DNA of 64,000 nt from Camelimonas lactis (GCF_004342915.1 NZ_SLWL01000006.1:124001-188000), one strand, 5' to 3'; shown: positions 11,426 through 24,183, numbered from the stretch's first letter. Notes: generated from the letters alone by a model not told the origin. Numbers and translations are program-made.

Positions 11426-13366
11426 TCACCAGCGGCCTTCGTCGGCCTGGGCTTCGGCGCCCTCCAGGGTCGTCAGGCGGGCTTTCACGTCGCACAGCCA
11501 GCTGAAATTCGCTTCAGACTCCTCTTCTGCGAAGGCGCGCTCCGCAGCCGCCAGTTCGCTATGTAGAGCGCCGGAGCGGCTTTGCAAGGTCATGGCCTGG
11601 CGCAGCATGCCCTCCACGTCCATGCGATCCGCCTCAGGGGCGAGCGCCCAGGCCGCCCCCGCCGCCATGCGCCTGCGCAAACCATCCAGCCGCGCCGGCA
11701 GGCCGGCCTCCTGCACAGCGCGCCGCAGCGCCCCGCCGTCATCGCCATCGGCGCCGTGGGCGGCGATGCAGTCGAGCAGTTCGGCGGCGGCGCGGCGCGC
11801 CTCGGGGCCACGGAACTCCAGCGCCGCCAGCTCCTCGCCGTGATCGGCCAGCAGATCCGGGTGGGCGATCAGCAAAGCGACGATCATCATCTCGCGCGGA
11901 TATTCCGCCGAGGCGGCGAAACCGGGATGCGCCGCCAGCGACGCGCCAGGGCTGACCTGGCCACCGGCGCCGCGCCCGCCCCGGCCGCCCGACTGGAACC
12001 GCCCGCCGCCGCCCTGGCGCCAGCCGCCCTGCTGGTTTCCCTGCCAGGCGCCGCGGCGACCGCGTTCATCGCGGCCCTGGGCGCCCGGCATCAGCGCCGC
12101 CACGCGCATGTCGATTTCCGCCCGGTAGTGACGGCGCACCGTCTCATCCTGGATGCGGAACACCACGTCGCGCAGCCGGTGCTCCAGCGCCGCGCGCTGG
12201 TCCGGCGTATCGAGCGCGCCCGCTTCAGTCTCCCGCGTCCACAACATGTCGATGAGCGGAACCTGGACGCCCAGGGCCGCCAGCACCGCCTCGGGGCCGC
12301 CGGCGCGCAACAGGTCGTCCGGGTCCTGCCCCTCGGGCAGCAGCACGAAATTCACGGACTTGCCCGGCGCCAGCAGCGGCAGCGCCACATCGAGGGCGCG
12401 GAAGGCGGCGCGCCGGCCGGCCCTGTCGCCATCGAAGCACAACACCGGCGCGTCGACGGAGCGCCACAACAGGGCCAAATGATCCGGCGTCATCGCCGTG
12501 CCGAGCGTCGCCACAGCCTGGGGCGCGCCGGCCATGTCGAGGGCGATGACATCGACATAGCCCTCCGCCACGATGATCGGGAAGGGAGCGCGGGGGTCGC
12601 CGGTCTGGGCCGCCTTGCGGGCGTTGTGAAAATTGTAGAGCAGCGCGCCCTTGTGAAATAGCGGCGTTTCCGGCGAATTCAGATATTTGGGCTGGATGTC
12701 CGCCGCCATGGCCCGGCCGCCGAAGGCTACCGGCCGGCCGCGCGCGTCGCAGATCGGAAAGATCACCCGGTCGCGAAACCGGTCATAGGGGGTGGGAATG
12801 TCCTGGCCGGCGATCAGCAGGCCGGTGTCGATCATCGCCTCGACGGAGACGCCCTTCGCCGCCAGGGCGTTCTGCAATTCATGCCGGCCGGCCGGCGCGT
12901 AGCCAAGACGGAAACGGCGGCGCACGTCCGGTCCCAGGCCGCGCCGGTCCAGATAGTCGCGCGCCCGGGCGCCCCGCTCCGTGGTCAGCTCGTATTCGAA
13001 CCAGCGCGTCGCCAGCTCGACGATCTCGTGCAGGCCCTGACGCTTCGCCTCGCGTCGGGCGTCCTCCGGCGTCTCGCGCGGCAGGCTGACGCCGGCTTCA
13101 GCGGCAAGACGCTCCACCGCCTCGCCAAAACTCAGCCCCTCCGTCTCCATGACGAAATTGAAGATGTCGCCGTTGCGGCCGGAGGAGAAATCGAAATAGC
13201 GCTGCTTGTCGTCGTTGACGAAGAACGACGCGGTCTTTTCGGCGTTGAACGGCGACAGCCCCTTCCATTCGCGCCCGGCCTTCATCAACCGCACGCGCCG
13301 GCCAACGACGGCCGAAACCGGCAGCCGCGCCCTGATTTCATCCAGAATGGACGGTGGAAAACGCAT
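11426..13366 (-). CDS. dnaG: DNA primase DnaG
   Basis: This 646-residue primase synthesises RNA primers for replication. The N-terminal domain (about residues 5-95) has the fold signature of the CHC2 zinc-binding domain (GLSPFNAEKTASFFVNDDKQ, then GRNGDIFNF), but the zinc-ligand positions are Ser, Asn, Asp and Ser, so it should not bind zinc. The RNA polymerase core follows: GYVDVIALDMAGAPQAVATL and the TOPRIM motif VLCFDGDRAGRRAAFRALD. A Gly/Arg/Gln-rich linker (about 430-470) leads to a C-terminal region that would contact DnaB helicase. Transcription runs toward rpoD. Gene order yqeY-dnaG-rpoD is the classic macromolecular-synthesis cluster. Confidence 0.97.
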   Translation of the reverse strand: MRFPPSILDEIRARLPVSAVVGRRVRLMKAGREWKGLSPFNAEKTASFFVNDDKQRYFDFSSGRNGDIFNFVMETEGLSFGEAVERLAAEAGVSLPRETPEDARREAKRQGLHEIVELATRWFEYELTTERGARARDYLDRRGLGPDVRRRFRLGYAPAGRHELQNALAAKGVSVEAMIDTGLLIAGQDIPTPYDRFRDRVIFPICDARGRPVAFGGRAMAADIQPKYLNSPETPLFHKGALLYNFHNARKAAQTGDPRAPFPIIVAEGYVDVIALDMAGAPQAVATLGTAMTPDHLALLWRSVDAPVLCFDGDRAGRRAAFRALDVALPLLAPGKSVNFVLLPEGQDPDDLLRAGGPEAVLAALGVQVPLIDMLWTRETEAGALDTPDQRAALEHRLRDVVFRIQDETVRRHYRAEIDMRVAALMPGAQGRDERGRRGAWQGNQQGGWRQGGGGRFQSGGRGGRGAGGQVSPGASLAAHPGFAASAEYPREMMIVALLIAHPDLLADHGEELAALEFRGPEARRAAAELLDCIAAHGADGDDGGALRRAVQEAGLPARLDGLRRRMAAGAAWALAPEADRMDVEGMLRQAMTLQSRSGALHSELAAAERAFAEEESEANFSWLCDVKARLTTLEGAEAQADEGRW

Positions 13367-13590
13367 CAGCCTGTCACAAAAACCGACGGCGGAGACGACA
13401 ATCGCCCCCGCCTGAAAAACTGGCGTGGAACCCTACCACACCAGCAAGGCTGGCGGCGCTCCACTTTCATGTCCGGTCGGGTAAAGCAGACATGGGAGGG
13501 GCAGACCCTCTGGTCCGGCCCCCCTGGTCACGCCGCGCGACGGCTACCGGCCAGACGCAACGCGGCGCCCGGTCATGCCGCGCCCGGCCA

Positions 13591-14046
13591 TTACGCCGAC
13601 AGGGCCGCTTTCACCGCCGCGCTGGCCTCGGCGAAATTCATCTGGCCGGTATATTTGGCCTTGAGCGCCGCGACCACCTTGCCCATATCCTTCATGGATG
13701 TCGCGCCGGTTTCGGCGATCGCCTCACGAACGGCGGCGGCGACGGCGGCGGCGTCCATCTGCGCGGGCATGAAACTTTCCAGGACGCGGATTTCGCCAAG
13801 TTCCTGGTCGGCGAGTTCCTGGCGGCCTGCCTTTGCGTAGATGTCGGCGGCCTCCCGGCGCTGTTTCACCATTTTTTGCAGCAACGCCAGGATGTCGGCG
13901 TCGGACAGGGGCTCGCGGCCGTCGCCGCGCGCCGCGATGTCCTGGTCCTTCAGGGCTGCGGTGATGAGGCGCACGGCGGCGAGCCGCGCCTTGTCGCCGG
14001 AGCGCAGGGCTTCTTTCTGGGCGGTCGCAAAGGCCTCGCGCAGCAT
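13591..14046 (-). CDS. GatB/YqeY domain protein
   Basis: This 151-residue YqeY-type protein has the segment LRSGDKARLAAVRLITAALK near the start, KQRREAADIYAKAGRQELAD in the middle and a C-terminal YqeY helical domain ending MNFAEASAAVKAALSA. YqeY proteins share a fold with the C-terminal domain of the GatB amidotransferase subunit and may bind tRNA; the exact role is unknown. The start at 14046 has GGAG seven bases upstream, whereas the longer frame to 14133 is Arg-rich and unlikely. It lies upstream of dnaG on the same strand, a conserved arrangement. Confidence 0.9.
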   Translation of the reverse strand: MLREAFATAQKEALRSGDKARLAAVRLITAALKDQDIAARGDGREPLSDADILALLQKMVKQRREAADIYAKAGRQELADQELGEIRVLESFMPAQMDAAAVAAAVREAIAETGATSMKDMGKVVAALKAKYTGQMNFAEASAAVKAALSA

Positions 14047-14228
14047 GATAAATCTCCGCTCTTTGAGCTCTTGTCGTTGACGGCTGCGGACGCTCACCCT
14101 AAGTGTCCGCTCAAATCTGATGAAGTCGGGCATGCATGATCGCCGGCGCCGCCACGAACGAACCCACGTTCGGGGCGACGAACGGCGGTCAGGGCGCGCG
14201 CCGCGACCGGAACCCCGGACTTAGGACA

Positions 14229-15431
14229 ATGGCGACCATGCTTCAAGACAGCACCACCGGCTGGAGCGAACCGACGGCCACCGCCCTGCTGGTTCTCGCA
14301 GACGGAACCGTCATCGAAGGCTACGGCATCGGCGCCGAAGGCCAGCGCGCTGGCGAAGTCTGCTTCAACACCGCCATGACCGGTTACGAGGAGATCATGA
14401 CCGATCCCTCCTACGCCGGCCAGATCATCACCTTCACGTTCCCGCACATCGGCAATGTCGGCGTCAATGACGAGGACATCGAATCTGTCAACGCCGCTTC
14501 GGCCAACGGCGCCACAGGCGTGGTGCTGCACGCCGACGTCACCGAGCCGGCCAACTGGCGCGCCACCCGCCACCTGGACGCCTGGCTGAAGGCGCGCGGC
14601 ATCGTCGGCATCACCGGCGTCGACACCCGCGCCCTCACCGCGCTGATCCGCGACAAGGGCATGCAGAACGCCGTCATCGCCCACGCGCCGGACGGCAAAT
14701 TCGATGTGGAGGCGCTGAAGCGGGACGCCGCGGCCCTGCCCTCCATGGTCGGCCTCGACCTGACGCCCGGGGTCAGCACCACCCAGCGCATCGACTGGAC
14801 CGAAGCGACCTGGGACCTCGATACGGGCTACGGCGTCTCGGGCGCGCCGAAATATCACATCGTCGCCCTCGACTTCGGCGTGAAGCGCAACATCCTGCGC
14901 CTGTTCGCCGGGCGCGACTGCAAGGTGACGGTGGCGCCGGGCAACTCGTCGGTGGAGGACATCCTCGCCCTGAAGCCGGACGGCGTGTTCCTCTCCAACG
15001 GCCCCGGCGATCCGGCCGCCACCGGTCAGTGGTCGCTGCCGCTGATCTCGGAACTGGTGGAGCGGCGCGTGCCGACCTTCGGCATCTGCCTTGGCCACCA
15101 GATGCTGGCGCTGGCCGTTGGCGCGAAGACGGTGAAGATGCGCCAGGGCCACCATGGCGCCAACCATCCGGTGCAGGATCTGGCGACGAAGAAGGTCGAG
15201 GTGGTGTCGATGAACCATGGCTTCGCCGTGGATCGCGAGTCGCTGCCGGCCAACGTCCGGGAGACGCACGTCTCGCTGTTCGACGGCAGCAATTGCGGCA
15301 TCGCCCTCACGGACAAGCCGGCGTTCTCGGTGCAGCATCACCCGGAAGCCTCGCCCGGCCCGCGCGACAGCCACTATCTGTTCGACCGCTTCCTGGAGAT
15401 GATCGACGCCGAGAAGGCCCGCGCCGCCTGA
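14229..15431 (+). CDS. carA: Carbamoyl-phosphate synthase small (glutaminase) subunit
   Basis: This subunit of about 400 residues hydrolyses glutamine and passes ammonia to CarB for arginine and pyrimidine synthesis. The N-terminal CPSase_sm domain shows GEVCFNTAMTGYEEIMTDPS. The C-terminal class I glutamine amidotransferase shows FLSNGPGDPAA, the nucleophile elbow GICLGHQMLALAVGAK with the catalytic Cys, and SVQHHPEASPGP with the catalytic His-Glu. The ATG at 14229 (or 14238) is preferred; the upstream ATG at 14136 would add ~30 residues not in the family. The gene diverges from yqeY. carB begins 1.3 kb downstream with an opposing gene in between. Confidence 0.97.
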   Translation: MATMLQDSTTGWSEPTATALLVLADGTVIEGYGIGAEGQRAGEVCFNTAMTGYEEIMTDPSYAGQIITFTFPHIGNVGVNDEDIESVNAASANGATGVVLHADVTEPANWRATRHLDAWLKARGIVGITGVDTRALTALIRDKGMQNAVIAHAPDGKFDVEALKRDAAALPSMVGLDLTPGVSTTQRIDWTEATWDLDTGYGVSGAPKYHIVALDFGVKRNILRLFAGRDCKVTVAPGNSSVEDILALKPDGVFLSNGPGDPAATGQWSLPLISELVERRVPTFGICLGHQMLALAVGAKTVKMRQGHHGANHPVQDLATKKVEVVSMNHGFAVDRESLPANVRETHVSLFDGSNCGIALTDKPAFSVQHHPEASPGPRDSHYLFDRFLEMIDAEKARAA

Positions 15432-15494
15432 GACGGGTTGCGTCGCCGGCCCGGGCCGGAAAGCCCGGGCTGAAAAATCCCGCGCCAGAAATAA

Positions 15495-15523
15495 AACGCC
15501 GGCGGTTATCCGCCGGCGTTTTT
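15495..15523. terminator. Bidirectional terminator between carA and the hdeD-like gene
   Basis: AACGCCGGCGG (15495-15505) pairs with CCGCCGGCGTT (15510-15520) around TTAT. T runs follow on the plus strand and A runs precede it, so it can terminate both convergent genes. Confidence 0.9.
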
Positions 15524-15549
15524 CTTTCTGAAGCCTGCCAGCCCTGAAA

Positions 15550-16155
15550 TCAGGCCGCCTTGCGGGCCGCCAGGGCAAGGGCGATGAAGGCGATGCCCTC
15601 CGACAGCAGTTCGATGGCCAGGAACAGGCCAAGCACCCAGATGGCCGACGTCGGCCACTGGCCATAAATCATCACGCCAAGAACGATCGACAGCAGTCCG
15701 CTGAGCAGCAGCAGCCACCAGTTGCCCGCCGGCCGCACCTGGAAGGCCATGATGCAGCGCAGCACGCCAATCACCATCAGCGCCACGGCCACCATCAGGG
15801 TCAGCGTCAGGGCGCCCAGCACCGGGTTCCAGATGACAATGGCGCCGGCGACCATGTAGAGCACGGCGATCAGCAGATGCAGCGCGAAGGGGCCCCAGTT
15901 TTTCTCGGAGAAGGCGTCAACCACCTGGGCGCCGCCGCCCACCAGCAACAGCGCGCCAACCCACCACACGGTGACAAGGGTCAACCACGGCAGCATGATG
16001 AAGCCGATGACGCCCAGCGCCGACAGCAGCACGCCGAGCGCCAGCAGCCAGCCCCATTTGTCGCGCAGGCGTTTGCGCAATCCCGCGAAGCCGGGCGTCA
16101 GGCCGGGCGTGGCCGGGGCCGGATCGCGCGGGGTGGAATTGGATGTGTCTGTCAT
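15550..16155 (-). CDS. HdeD/DUF308 family membrane protein
   Basis: This 201-residue integral membrane protein has about six hydrophobic segments, including LLALGVLLSALGVIGFIMLP, VTVWWVGALLLVGGGAQVVD and VLYMVAGAIVIWNPVLG. The paired-segment repeat is typical of the DUF308/HdeD family, named for an E. coli acid-resistance protein. A Pro/Thr-rich cytoplasmic N-terminus (about 40 residues) precedes the first helix. The start at 16155 has GGAGGGA immediately upstream. It lies opposite and between carA and carB, an insertion relative to the usual carAB order. Its molecular function is unknown. Confidence 0.87.
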   Translation of the reverse strand: MTDTSNSTPRDPAPATPGLTPGFAGLRKRLRDKWGWLLALGVLLSALGVIGFIMLPWLTLVTVWWVGALLLVGGGAQVVDAFSEKNWGPFALHLLIAVLYMVAGAIVIWNPVLGALTLTLMVAVALMVIGVLRCIMAFQVRPAGNWWLLLLSGLLSIVLGVMIYGQWPTSAIWVLGLFLAIELLSEGIAFIALALAARKAA

Positions 16156-16715
16156 GGCTCCCTCCACTTCACTGGACAACCGCCCCATGCGGAGCCCGTC
16201 CCTGCGGCGGGGCCCGGGGCGTTTCGCCGCGTCCGCCCTGCCGCCGGCATGTACGTGCCTTCCAGCGCAGCGGACCACGCCCCGCCGGAAAGTAAATACG
16301 GACTCGCCAGAATTTGTCCGCTTTCCGGTCCGCGCAAGCCTGGAAAGCGGGAAAAACCGGCCGCATGGTTAAGGCGGAAGTGACAAACACTTCACAAACG
16401 CCCCGGCGGATGACGCTTCAGGCCTTCCCTCGGGAGCCGATATCGTCTAAACGACGTCGATCCCGGGCCTGGCGCGCCATATCCGGCGGCCCTTGACCCT
16501 ACGCCAGTCCGAAGGACGCAGCGCGGCGCATTGCCCGCGTCGCGGCCTTTTTTTATGCGCGACGGCCCAGGATCATGCACAGGATCATACGCTTGCACCG
16601 CCGGGCGCCGCGCCTTGCCTGCAAGCCACGGTGATCGCCCTATAACGGCGTTCCATCGCTTCCCGCCTCCACGGCGGGAGGCCGTGAGACGCGCCTGGCT
16701 GACAAAGCGGACCCG
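16156..16715. other. Intergenic region upstream of carB
   Basis: This 560-base gap separates the divergent hdeD-like gene and carB. No gene is supported. A GC-rich imperfect hairpin followed by TTTTTTT lies at about 16517-16553, possibly a terminator or carB leader element. I cannot identify a leader peptide or riboswitch. Confidence 0.4.
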
Positions 16716-20039
<3,324 letters not shown>

Positions 20040-20515
20040 GGGTCTGATCGCGGGCGCGGCCCTGCGTCGCGCCAACCGCCAAGGCTTCTTTGGGAAGTGA
20101 CCGCCGCTTTTCGCGACAAAGGCGCCCCAGACCCAGGCAAAAACGGCCAAATGCTTCCGGCGGCCCCCAGGGTTCGCCGGAAGCGCCACAGCCCCCGTGC
20201 GGCCGTTCTACCACGCGGACTTGATGCGCGGGCCAGTCCGGGGCAAGCTGCCGGCAGACATACAGTCCTGGAATCATGACGCGCTCCCGACCCGGCGACG
20301 GGCGGGGCGCGTATGTATTGTCAGGACACGATTTCTCCACGGGTCAGGTGCGTCAGGTTTCGTCCCCGCTCCGGCCTTCGCACGCGGTTCGCATGCGCGC
20401 CTCCTGGGCGACAGGCGACCGTTTCGCCTGAAAATGCGCCGTCCGGGCCCGCCAGGGCATGTTGGTTCAAACGCCAGCCCTGGAGCGGGCCCGATTTACA
20501 GATACGGGTGTATGT
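20040..20515. other. carB-greA intergenic region with hairpin
   Basis: No gene is supported in this 476-base gap. GCTTCCGGCG (20153-20162) and CGCCGGAAGC (20175-20184) form a perfect ten-pair hairpin that could end the carB transcript, although no T tract follows. Confidence 0.45.
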
Positions 20516-20989
20516 ATGGAAAAGGTTCCGATCACGACTTCCGGCTATGCGGCGCTCAATGAGGAGCTGAAGCATCGCCAGCAGGTGGAGCGCCCGCGGA
20601 TCATCACCGCGATCGCCGAGGCGCGCGCCCTGGGCGACCTCTCGGAAAACGCCGAGTATCACGCCGCCAAGGAAGCGCAGAGCCTGAATGAAGGCCGCAT
20701 CCTCGAACTGGAAGGCCTGATCTCCCGCGCCGAAATCTTCGACACGGCGCGCATGAGCGGAACCACGGTGAAATTCGGCGCCACGGTCACCCTCGTCGAT
20801 GAGGACACCGAGGAAGAGAAAATCTACCAGATCGTCGGCGAGCCGGAAGCGGACGTCAGCAAGGGCAAGGTGTCGATCAAGTCGCCGATCGCCCGGGCGC
20901 TGATCGGCAAAAGCGTCGGCGATTCGGTCGAGGTGAACGCCCCCGGCGGCGGCAAGTCCTACGAAATCGTCGCCATCGCCTTCGTCTGA
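20516..20989 (+). CDS. greA: Transcription elongation factor GreA
   Basis: This 157-residue GreA rescues backtracked RNA polymerase by stimulating transcript cleavage. The N-terminal coiled coil begins [19 protein letters not shown] and includes [20 protein letters not shown], which carries the acidic tip (Asp and Glu of GDLSENAEY) that enters the polymerase secondary channel. The C-terminal FKBP-like domain shows [20 protein letters not shown] and [17 protein letters not shown]. The ATG at 20516 matches the family start; the ribosome site is weak. It is followed by a terminator. Confidence 0.97.
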   Translation: MEKVPITTSGYAALNEELKHRQQVERPRIITAIAEARALGDLSENAEYHAAKEAQSLNEGRILELEGLISRAEIFDTARMSGTTVKFGATVTLVDEDTEEEKIYQIVGEPEADVSKGKVSIKSPIARALIGKSVGDSVEVNAPGGGKSYEIVAIAFV

Positions 20990-21031
20990 TACGGCGGCGC
21001 TGGCCGCGCCCCAGCAGTGGCGCCAGCCTTC

Positions 21032-21058
21032 ACGCCCGCCGGCCCCGGCGGGCGTTTC
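21032..21058 (+). terminator. Terminator of greA
   Basis: ACGCCCGCCGG (21032-21042) and CCGGCGGGCGT (21045-21055) are exact complements, followed by TTT. It lies about 40 bases after the greA stop. Confidence 0.75.
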
Positions 21059-21220
21059 CATACGTGGGCGCCATGACCGGCCGTTGCGCCCGGCGTTCAC
21101 ATTCGCGCGCCACGCGGGGCGCATGATTCGCTCCCCGAAACCGTGCAAATGACTGCGGCGCAAGGCTCCAGCCACTGGCTCCGCCCCGGACGGGGCGCCT
21201 GCCCGGGACCAACGCATGAT

Positions 21221-21244
21221 GTCATGTGCGTTAGCGCACGTGAC
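21221..21244. promoter_or_regulatory. Imperfect palindrome upstream of hypothetical gene
   Basis: GTCATGTGCG and CGCACGTGAC flank TTAG and pair with one wobble. It lies 87 bases before the start of the exported hypothetical protein, so it could be an operator or leader hairpin. No factor can be named. Confidence 0.3.
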
Positions 21245-21330
21245 TGACCTGAGCGACTTACTATCTCCGCGTTGACCTGTTCCGCGCAGCCGACCCTGTC
21301 GCCGCGGACGCAACACGCGATGCCCGTCAC

Positions 21331-21873
21331 ATGCTTTCTCCCGTTTTCTCTCTCTCACGGCGCCTGCTGCTGGCCCTGGGGCTTGGGCTCGTCGTCGCGG
21401 GCGGTCTTGCCCTCGCCCCGGCGTTCAGCGGTCAGGACCGTTCAGACGCCCGGGCGGCGACCGGATACGCATCCGTCACCGTTGATACGGCGCCACTGGG
21501 CGCCTCGCTTTACGGCCCGACCGGCGAGCGCCTGCGCGCCATGATGCAGGCGGAAATGAAACGCCGCTTCAGGATCACCGGCGACGCCACGCAGCCGCGC
21601 CTGGTCGTTCGCATCACCGAAATCGTCATTCCGGCCAATTTCGGCCTCGACAACCAGTCCGGCGGCGCGGCGCTGCAAACCACGGATCGCATGGATGGCG
21701 AGACGCTGGTGGTGGCGCCTGACGGCAAGGTCCTGCAGCGCTTCCCGGTGACGGTCACCGCGCCCTCGTCAACGGCGCTGGGCGAAAATGGTGTCGAAGC
21801 CGATTTCCGGCGCCTTGGCGATCTGGTCCGGTCATTCGCAAGCTGGAGCGCGCGTTACGCGGGCAGCCGGTAG
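21331..21873 (+). CDS. Exported hypothetical protein, 180 residues
   Basis: An N-terminal hydrophobic segment (LSRRLLLALGLGLVVAGGLA, then LAPAFS) looks like a signal peptide or membrane anchor. The rest is soluble, with alternating hydrophobic residues such as PRLVVRITEIVIPANFGLD and ETLVVAPDGKVLQRFPVTVT, suggesting a beta-rich periplasmic domain. There is no lipobox Cys. I do not recognise a family. The ribosome site is weak. It lies between greA and the ELM1-family gene on the same strand. Confidence 0.65.
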   Translation: MLSPVFSLSRRLLLALGLGLVVAGGLALAPAFSGQDRSDARAATGYASVTVDTAPLGASLYGPTGERLRAMMQAEMKRRFRITGDATQPRLVVRITEIVIPANFGLDNQSGGAALQTTDRMDGETLVVAPDGKVLQRFPVTVTAPSSTALGENGVEADFRRLGDLVRSFASWSARYAGSR

Positions 21874-22055
21874 TGGCGGGGCCCATGGGACCGGCCAGAG
21901 AGCGGGCCGCGGCCATCATGGGGCGCCGGCGGCCCTATCATTCTGAATTTACGCCTGTTCTTCATGGGAGGCAGTATCCATCCCGTTGAAAAACGCTTTA
22001 TACAGGCGCGGAGATCAACAGGCGCAGGGCGGCATGGCCAGGGAGGCGGGCGCAG

Positions 22056-23102
22056 ATGAGGCAGGACCATGGCGCGGCCCCCGACCTTTCACCGGCCGCC
22101 GCCCGGCCGGCAAGCGCCTGGGCGCTGAGCGACGGCAAGGCTGGCGACGAGTTGCAATGCGTCGCCGTCATTGAAGCCCTGGGACTGAGGCCAGAGATTC
22201 GCCGGGTAGCGCCGCGCGCGCCCTGGGCGTGGCTGGCCCCGCGCGGCCCGGTGGATCCGGCCGATGCGCCGGACCGGCCTGGCAGCCCCATCGGCGGCGC
22301 GTTTCCCGATTTGCTGGTGGCTTCCGGCCGGCGAGCCATTCCCTATGCGCGGGCCGTGCGCCGGCTTTCTGGTGGGCGCACCTTCACCGTCATCCTGAAA
22401 GATCCCCGCACCGGCGCAGGCGCCGCCGATTTCATCTGGGCGCCGGAGCACGACCCGCTGCGCGGTCCCAATGTGCTGACGACGCTCACGGGTCCCCACC
22501 GGCTGTCGCCGCAGCGCCTCGCCGCCGCGCGCTCCGCCCCGCCCCAGCCCCTGGCCGACGCCCTGCCGGGCGGGCATGGTCCACGCGTCGCCGTGCTGGT
22601 GGGCGGCGACAGTCGCCGCCACCGGTTCACCGCCGCCGCCATCGACGATTTCTGCGCCCGGCTCGCCAGTCTGGCGGCCACCGGCGTCTTCCTCATGATC
22701 ACGACATCAAGGCGGACGCCGCCGGCGCTGGCGCGCGCCGTGCGCGACCTCGCCGCCCGACATGGCGGCTATCTTTGGGATGGCGCCGGCGAAAACCCCT
22801 ATCCGGCCATGATGGCGCTGGCGGACGCGGTCGTCGTGACCACCGACTCCACCAACATGATCGGCGAGGCCGCCGTCACCGGCCGACCGGTGCTGACGTT
22901 TTCGCCAGGCCCGGACGACCGCAAAACCCGCTTCCTGCTTGAGGCCCTGAAAAGACGCGCGGTTGTGCACGAATTCACAGGAAAGCTTGCAGGAGACGCA
23001 TACCCCCCCCTAAACTCGACGCCGATCATCGCTGATGCAATCATGAGGGCGTATGCGCAGGCGCGTGCGCCCCGCGCGACGTTGGCGTCGCCCCGTAACT
23101 GA
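22056..23102 (+). CDS. Mitochondrial fission ELM1 family protein (DUF1022)
   Basis: This 348-residue protein matches the ELM1 (DUF1022) family, which is shared by alphaproteobacteria and plant mitochondria. Characteristic elements are ASAWALSDGKAGDELQC near the N-terminus, LVASGRRAIPYARAVRRL, FTVILKDPRTGAGAADFIWA, VLVGGDSRRHRF, and a glycosyltransferase-like C-terminus with VVTTDSTNMIGEAAVTGRPV. The fold is predicted to be GT-B-like; the bacterial function is not established. The start has GGGAGG about 12 bases upstream. trxB follows after 115 bases that contain an inverted repeat. Confidence 0.87.
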   Translation: MRQDHGAAPDLSPAAARPASAWALSDGKAGDELQCVAVIEALGLRPEIRRVAPRAPWAWLAPRGPVDPADAPDRPGSPIGGAFPDLLVASGRRAIPYARAVRRLSGGRTFTVILKDPRTGAGAADFIWAPEHDPLRGPNVLTTLTGPHRLSPQRLAAARSAPPQPLADALPGGHGPRVAVLVGGDSRRHRFTAAAIDDFCARLASLAATGVFLMITTSRRTPPALARAVRDLAARHGGYLWDGAGENPYPAMMALADAVVVTTDSTNMIGEAAVTGRPVLTFSPGPDDRKTRFLLEALKRRAVVHEFTGKLAGDAYPPLNSTPIIADAIMRAYAQARAPRATLASPRN

Positions 23103-23103
23103 C

Positions 23104-23192
23104 CAGGGCATTTCCCGGGAGCCGTAGCTCCCTGGCGATGTCCACCTCATATCTGGGGCGTTTTCTTCACCGAAAGTGGGGGAAATGCCCTG
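23104..23192. repeat. Inverted repeat with GCATTTCCC core upstream of trxB
   Basis: CAGGGCATTTCCC (23104-23116) is the exact complement of GGGAAATGCCCTG (23180-23192). The 63-base interior has its own small hairpin GGGAGC/GCTCCC. The arms share GCATTTCCC with the hairpin at 10835-10878. It ends 25 bases before trxB and may shape the ELM1-trxB transcript. Confidence 0.75.
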
Positions 23193-23217
23193 ACAGGCAA
23201 GAATTTCAGGCGACACA

Positions 23218-24183
23218 ATGGCCAGCAAGCACACCAAACTGCTGATTATCGGCTCCGGTCCCGCCGGTTACACCGCGGCGATCTACGCGGCGCGCGCCAT
23301 GATGGAGCCGGTGCTGATTTCCGGCTACCAGGCTGGCGGCCAGCTGACGATTACCACCGATGTGGAAAACTACCCGGGTTTCGCCGAGGCGATCCAGGGG
23401 CCGTGGCTGATGGAGCAGATGCGCGCCCAGGCTGAGCATGTGGGCGCTCAGCTCATCTCCGACTACGTCACCGGCGTCGACATCAGCGCCCGGCCGTTCA
23501 CCGTCACCTGCGACAGCGGCGACGTTTACACCTGCGACGCGCTGGTGATCGCAACCGGCGCCCAGGCGCAGTGGCTGGGGCTGCCCTCCGAGCAGGCGTT
23601 CCAGGGCTTTGGCGTGTCGGCCTGCGCCACCTGCGACGGCTTCTTCTTCCGCAACAAAAACGTGGTGGTGGTCGGCGGCGGCAACACCGCCGTCGAGGAA
23701 GCGCTGTATCTGGCCGGTCTCGCGGCGAAGGTGACCCTGGTGCACCGGCGCGACAGCCTGCGCGCCGAGCGCATCCTGCAGGAGCGCCTGTTCCGCCACC
23801 CGAAGGTCGAGGTGATCTGGGACAGCGTGGTGGATGAAATCTGTGGCGGCCAGAACCCGCCCGGCGTCACCCACGTCAATCTGCGCAACGTGCGCACCCA
23901 GGAAACGCGGACGGTGGAGACGGACGGCGTGTTCATCGCCATCGGCCACAAGCCGTCGAGCGAGCTCTTCGCCGACAGCCTGAAAATGAAGGCGGGCGGT
24001 TATATCTGGACCGCCGCGGACTCAACCGCCACCAGCGTTCCGGGCGTTTTCGCCGCCGGCGACGTCACCGACGACATCTTTCGCCAGGCGGTGACCGCCG
24101 CCGGCATGGGCTGCATGGCGGCGCTGGAGGCGGAGCGCTGGCTGGCTTCCCGGGAAACGGAAACGGCGAAGGCCGCCGAATAG
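23218..24183 (+). CDS. trxB: Thioredoxin-disulfide reductase
   Basis: This 321-residue NADPH-dependent flavoenzyme reduces thioredoxin. The FAD-binding motif is IIGSGPAGYTAAIYAARAMM, the redox-active disulfide is in SACATCDGFFF (CATC), and the NADPH motif is VVVGGGNTAVEEALYL. The C-terminal FAD motif is GVFAAGDVTDDIFRQAVTAA. Length and domain order are those of low-molecular-weight bacterial TrxB. A LysR regulator follows 139 bases downstream, an arrangement also found in related genera. Confidence 0.97.
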   Translation: MASKHTKLLIIGSGPAGYTAAIYAARAMMEPVLISGYQAGGQLTITTDVENYPGFAEAIQGPWLMEQMRAQAEHVGAQLISDYVTGVDISARPFTVTCDSGDVYTCDALVIATGAQAQWLGLPSEQAFQGFGVSACATCDGFFFRNKNVVVVGGGNTAVEEALYLAGLAAKVTLVHRRDSLRAERILQERLFRHPKVEVIWDSVVDEICGGQNPPGVTHVNLRNVRTQETRTVETDGVFIAIGHKPSSELFADSLKMKAGGYIWTAADSTATSVPGVFAAGDVTDDIFRQAVTAAGMGCMAALEAERWLASRETETAKAAE

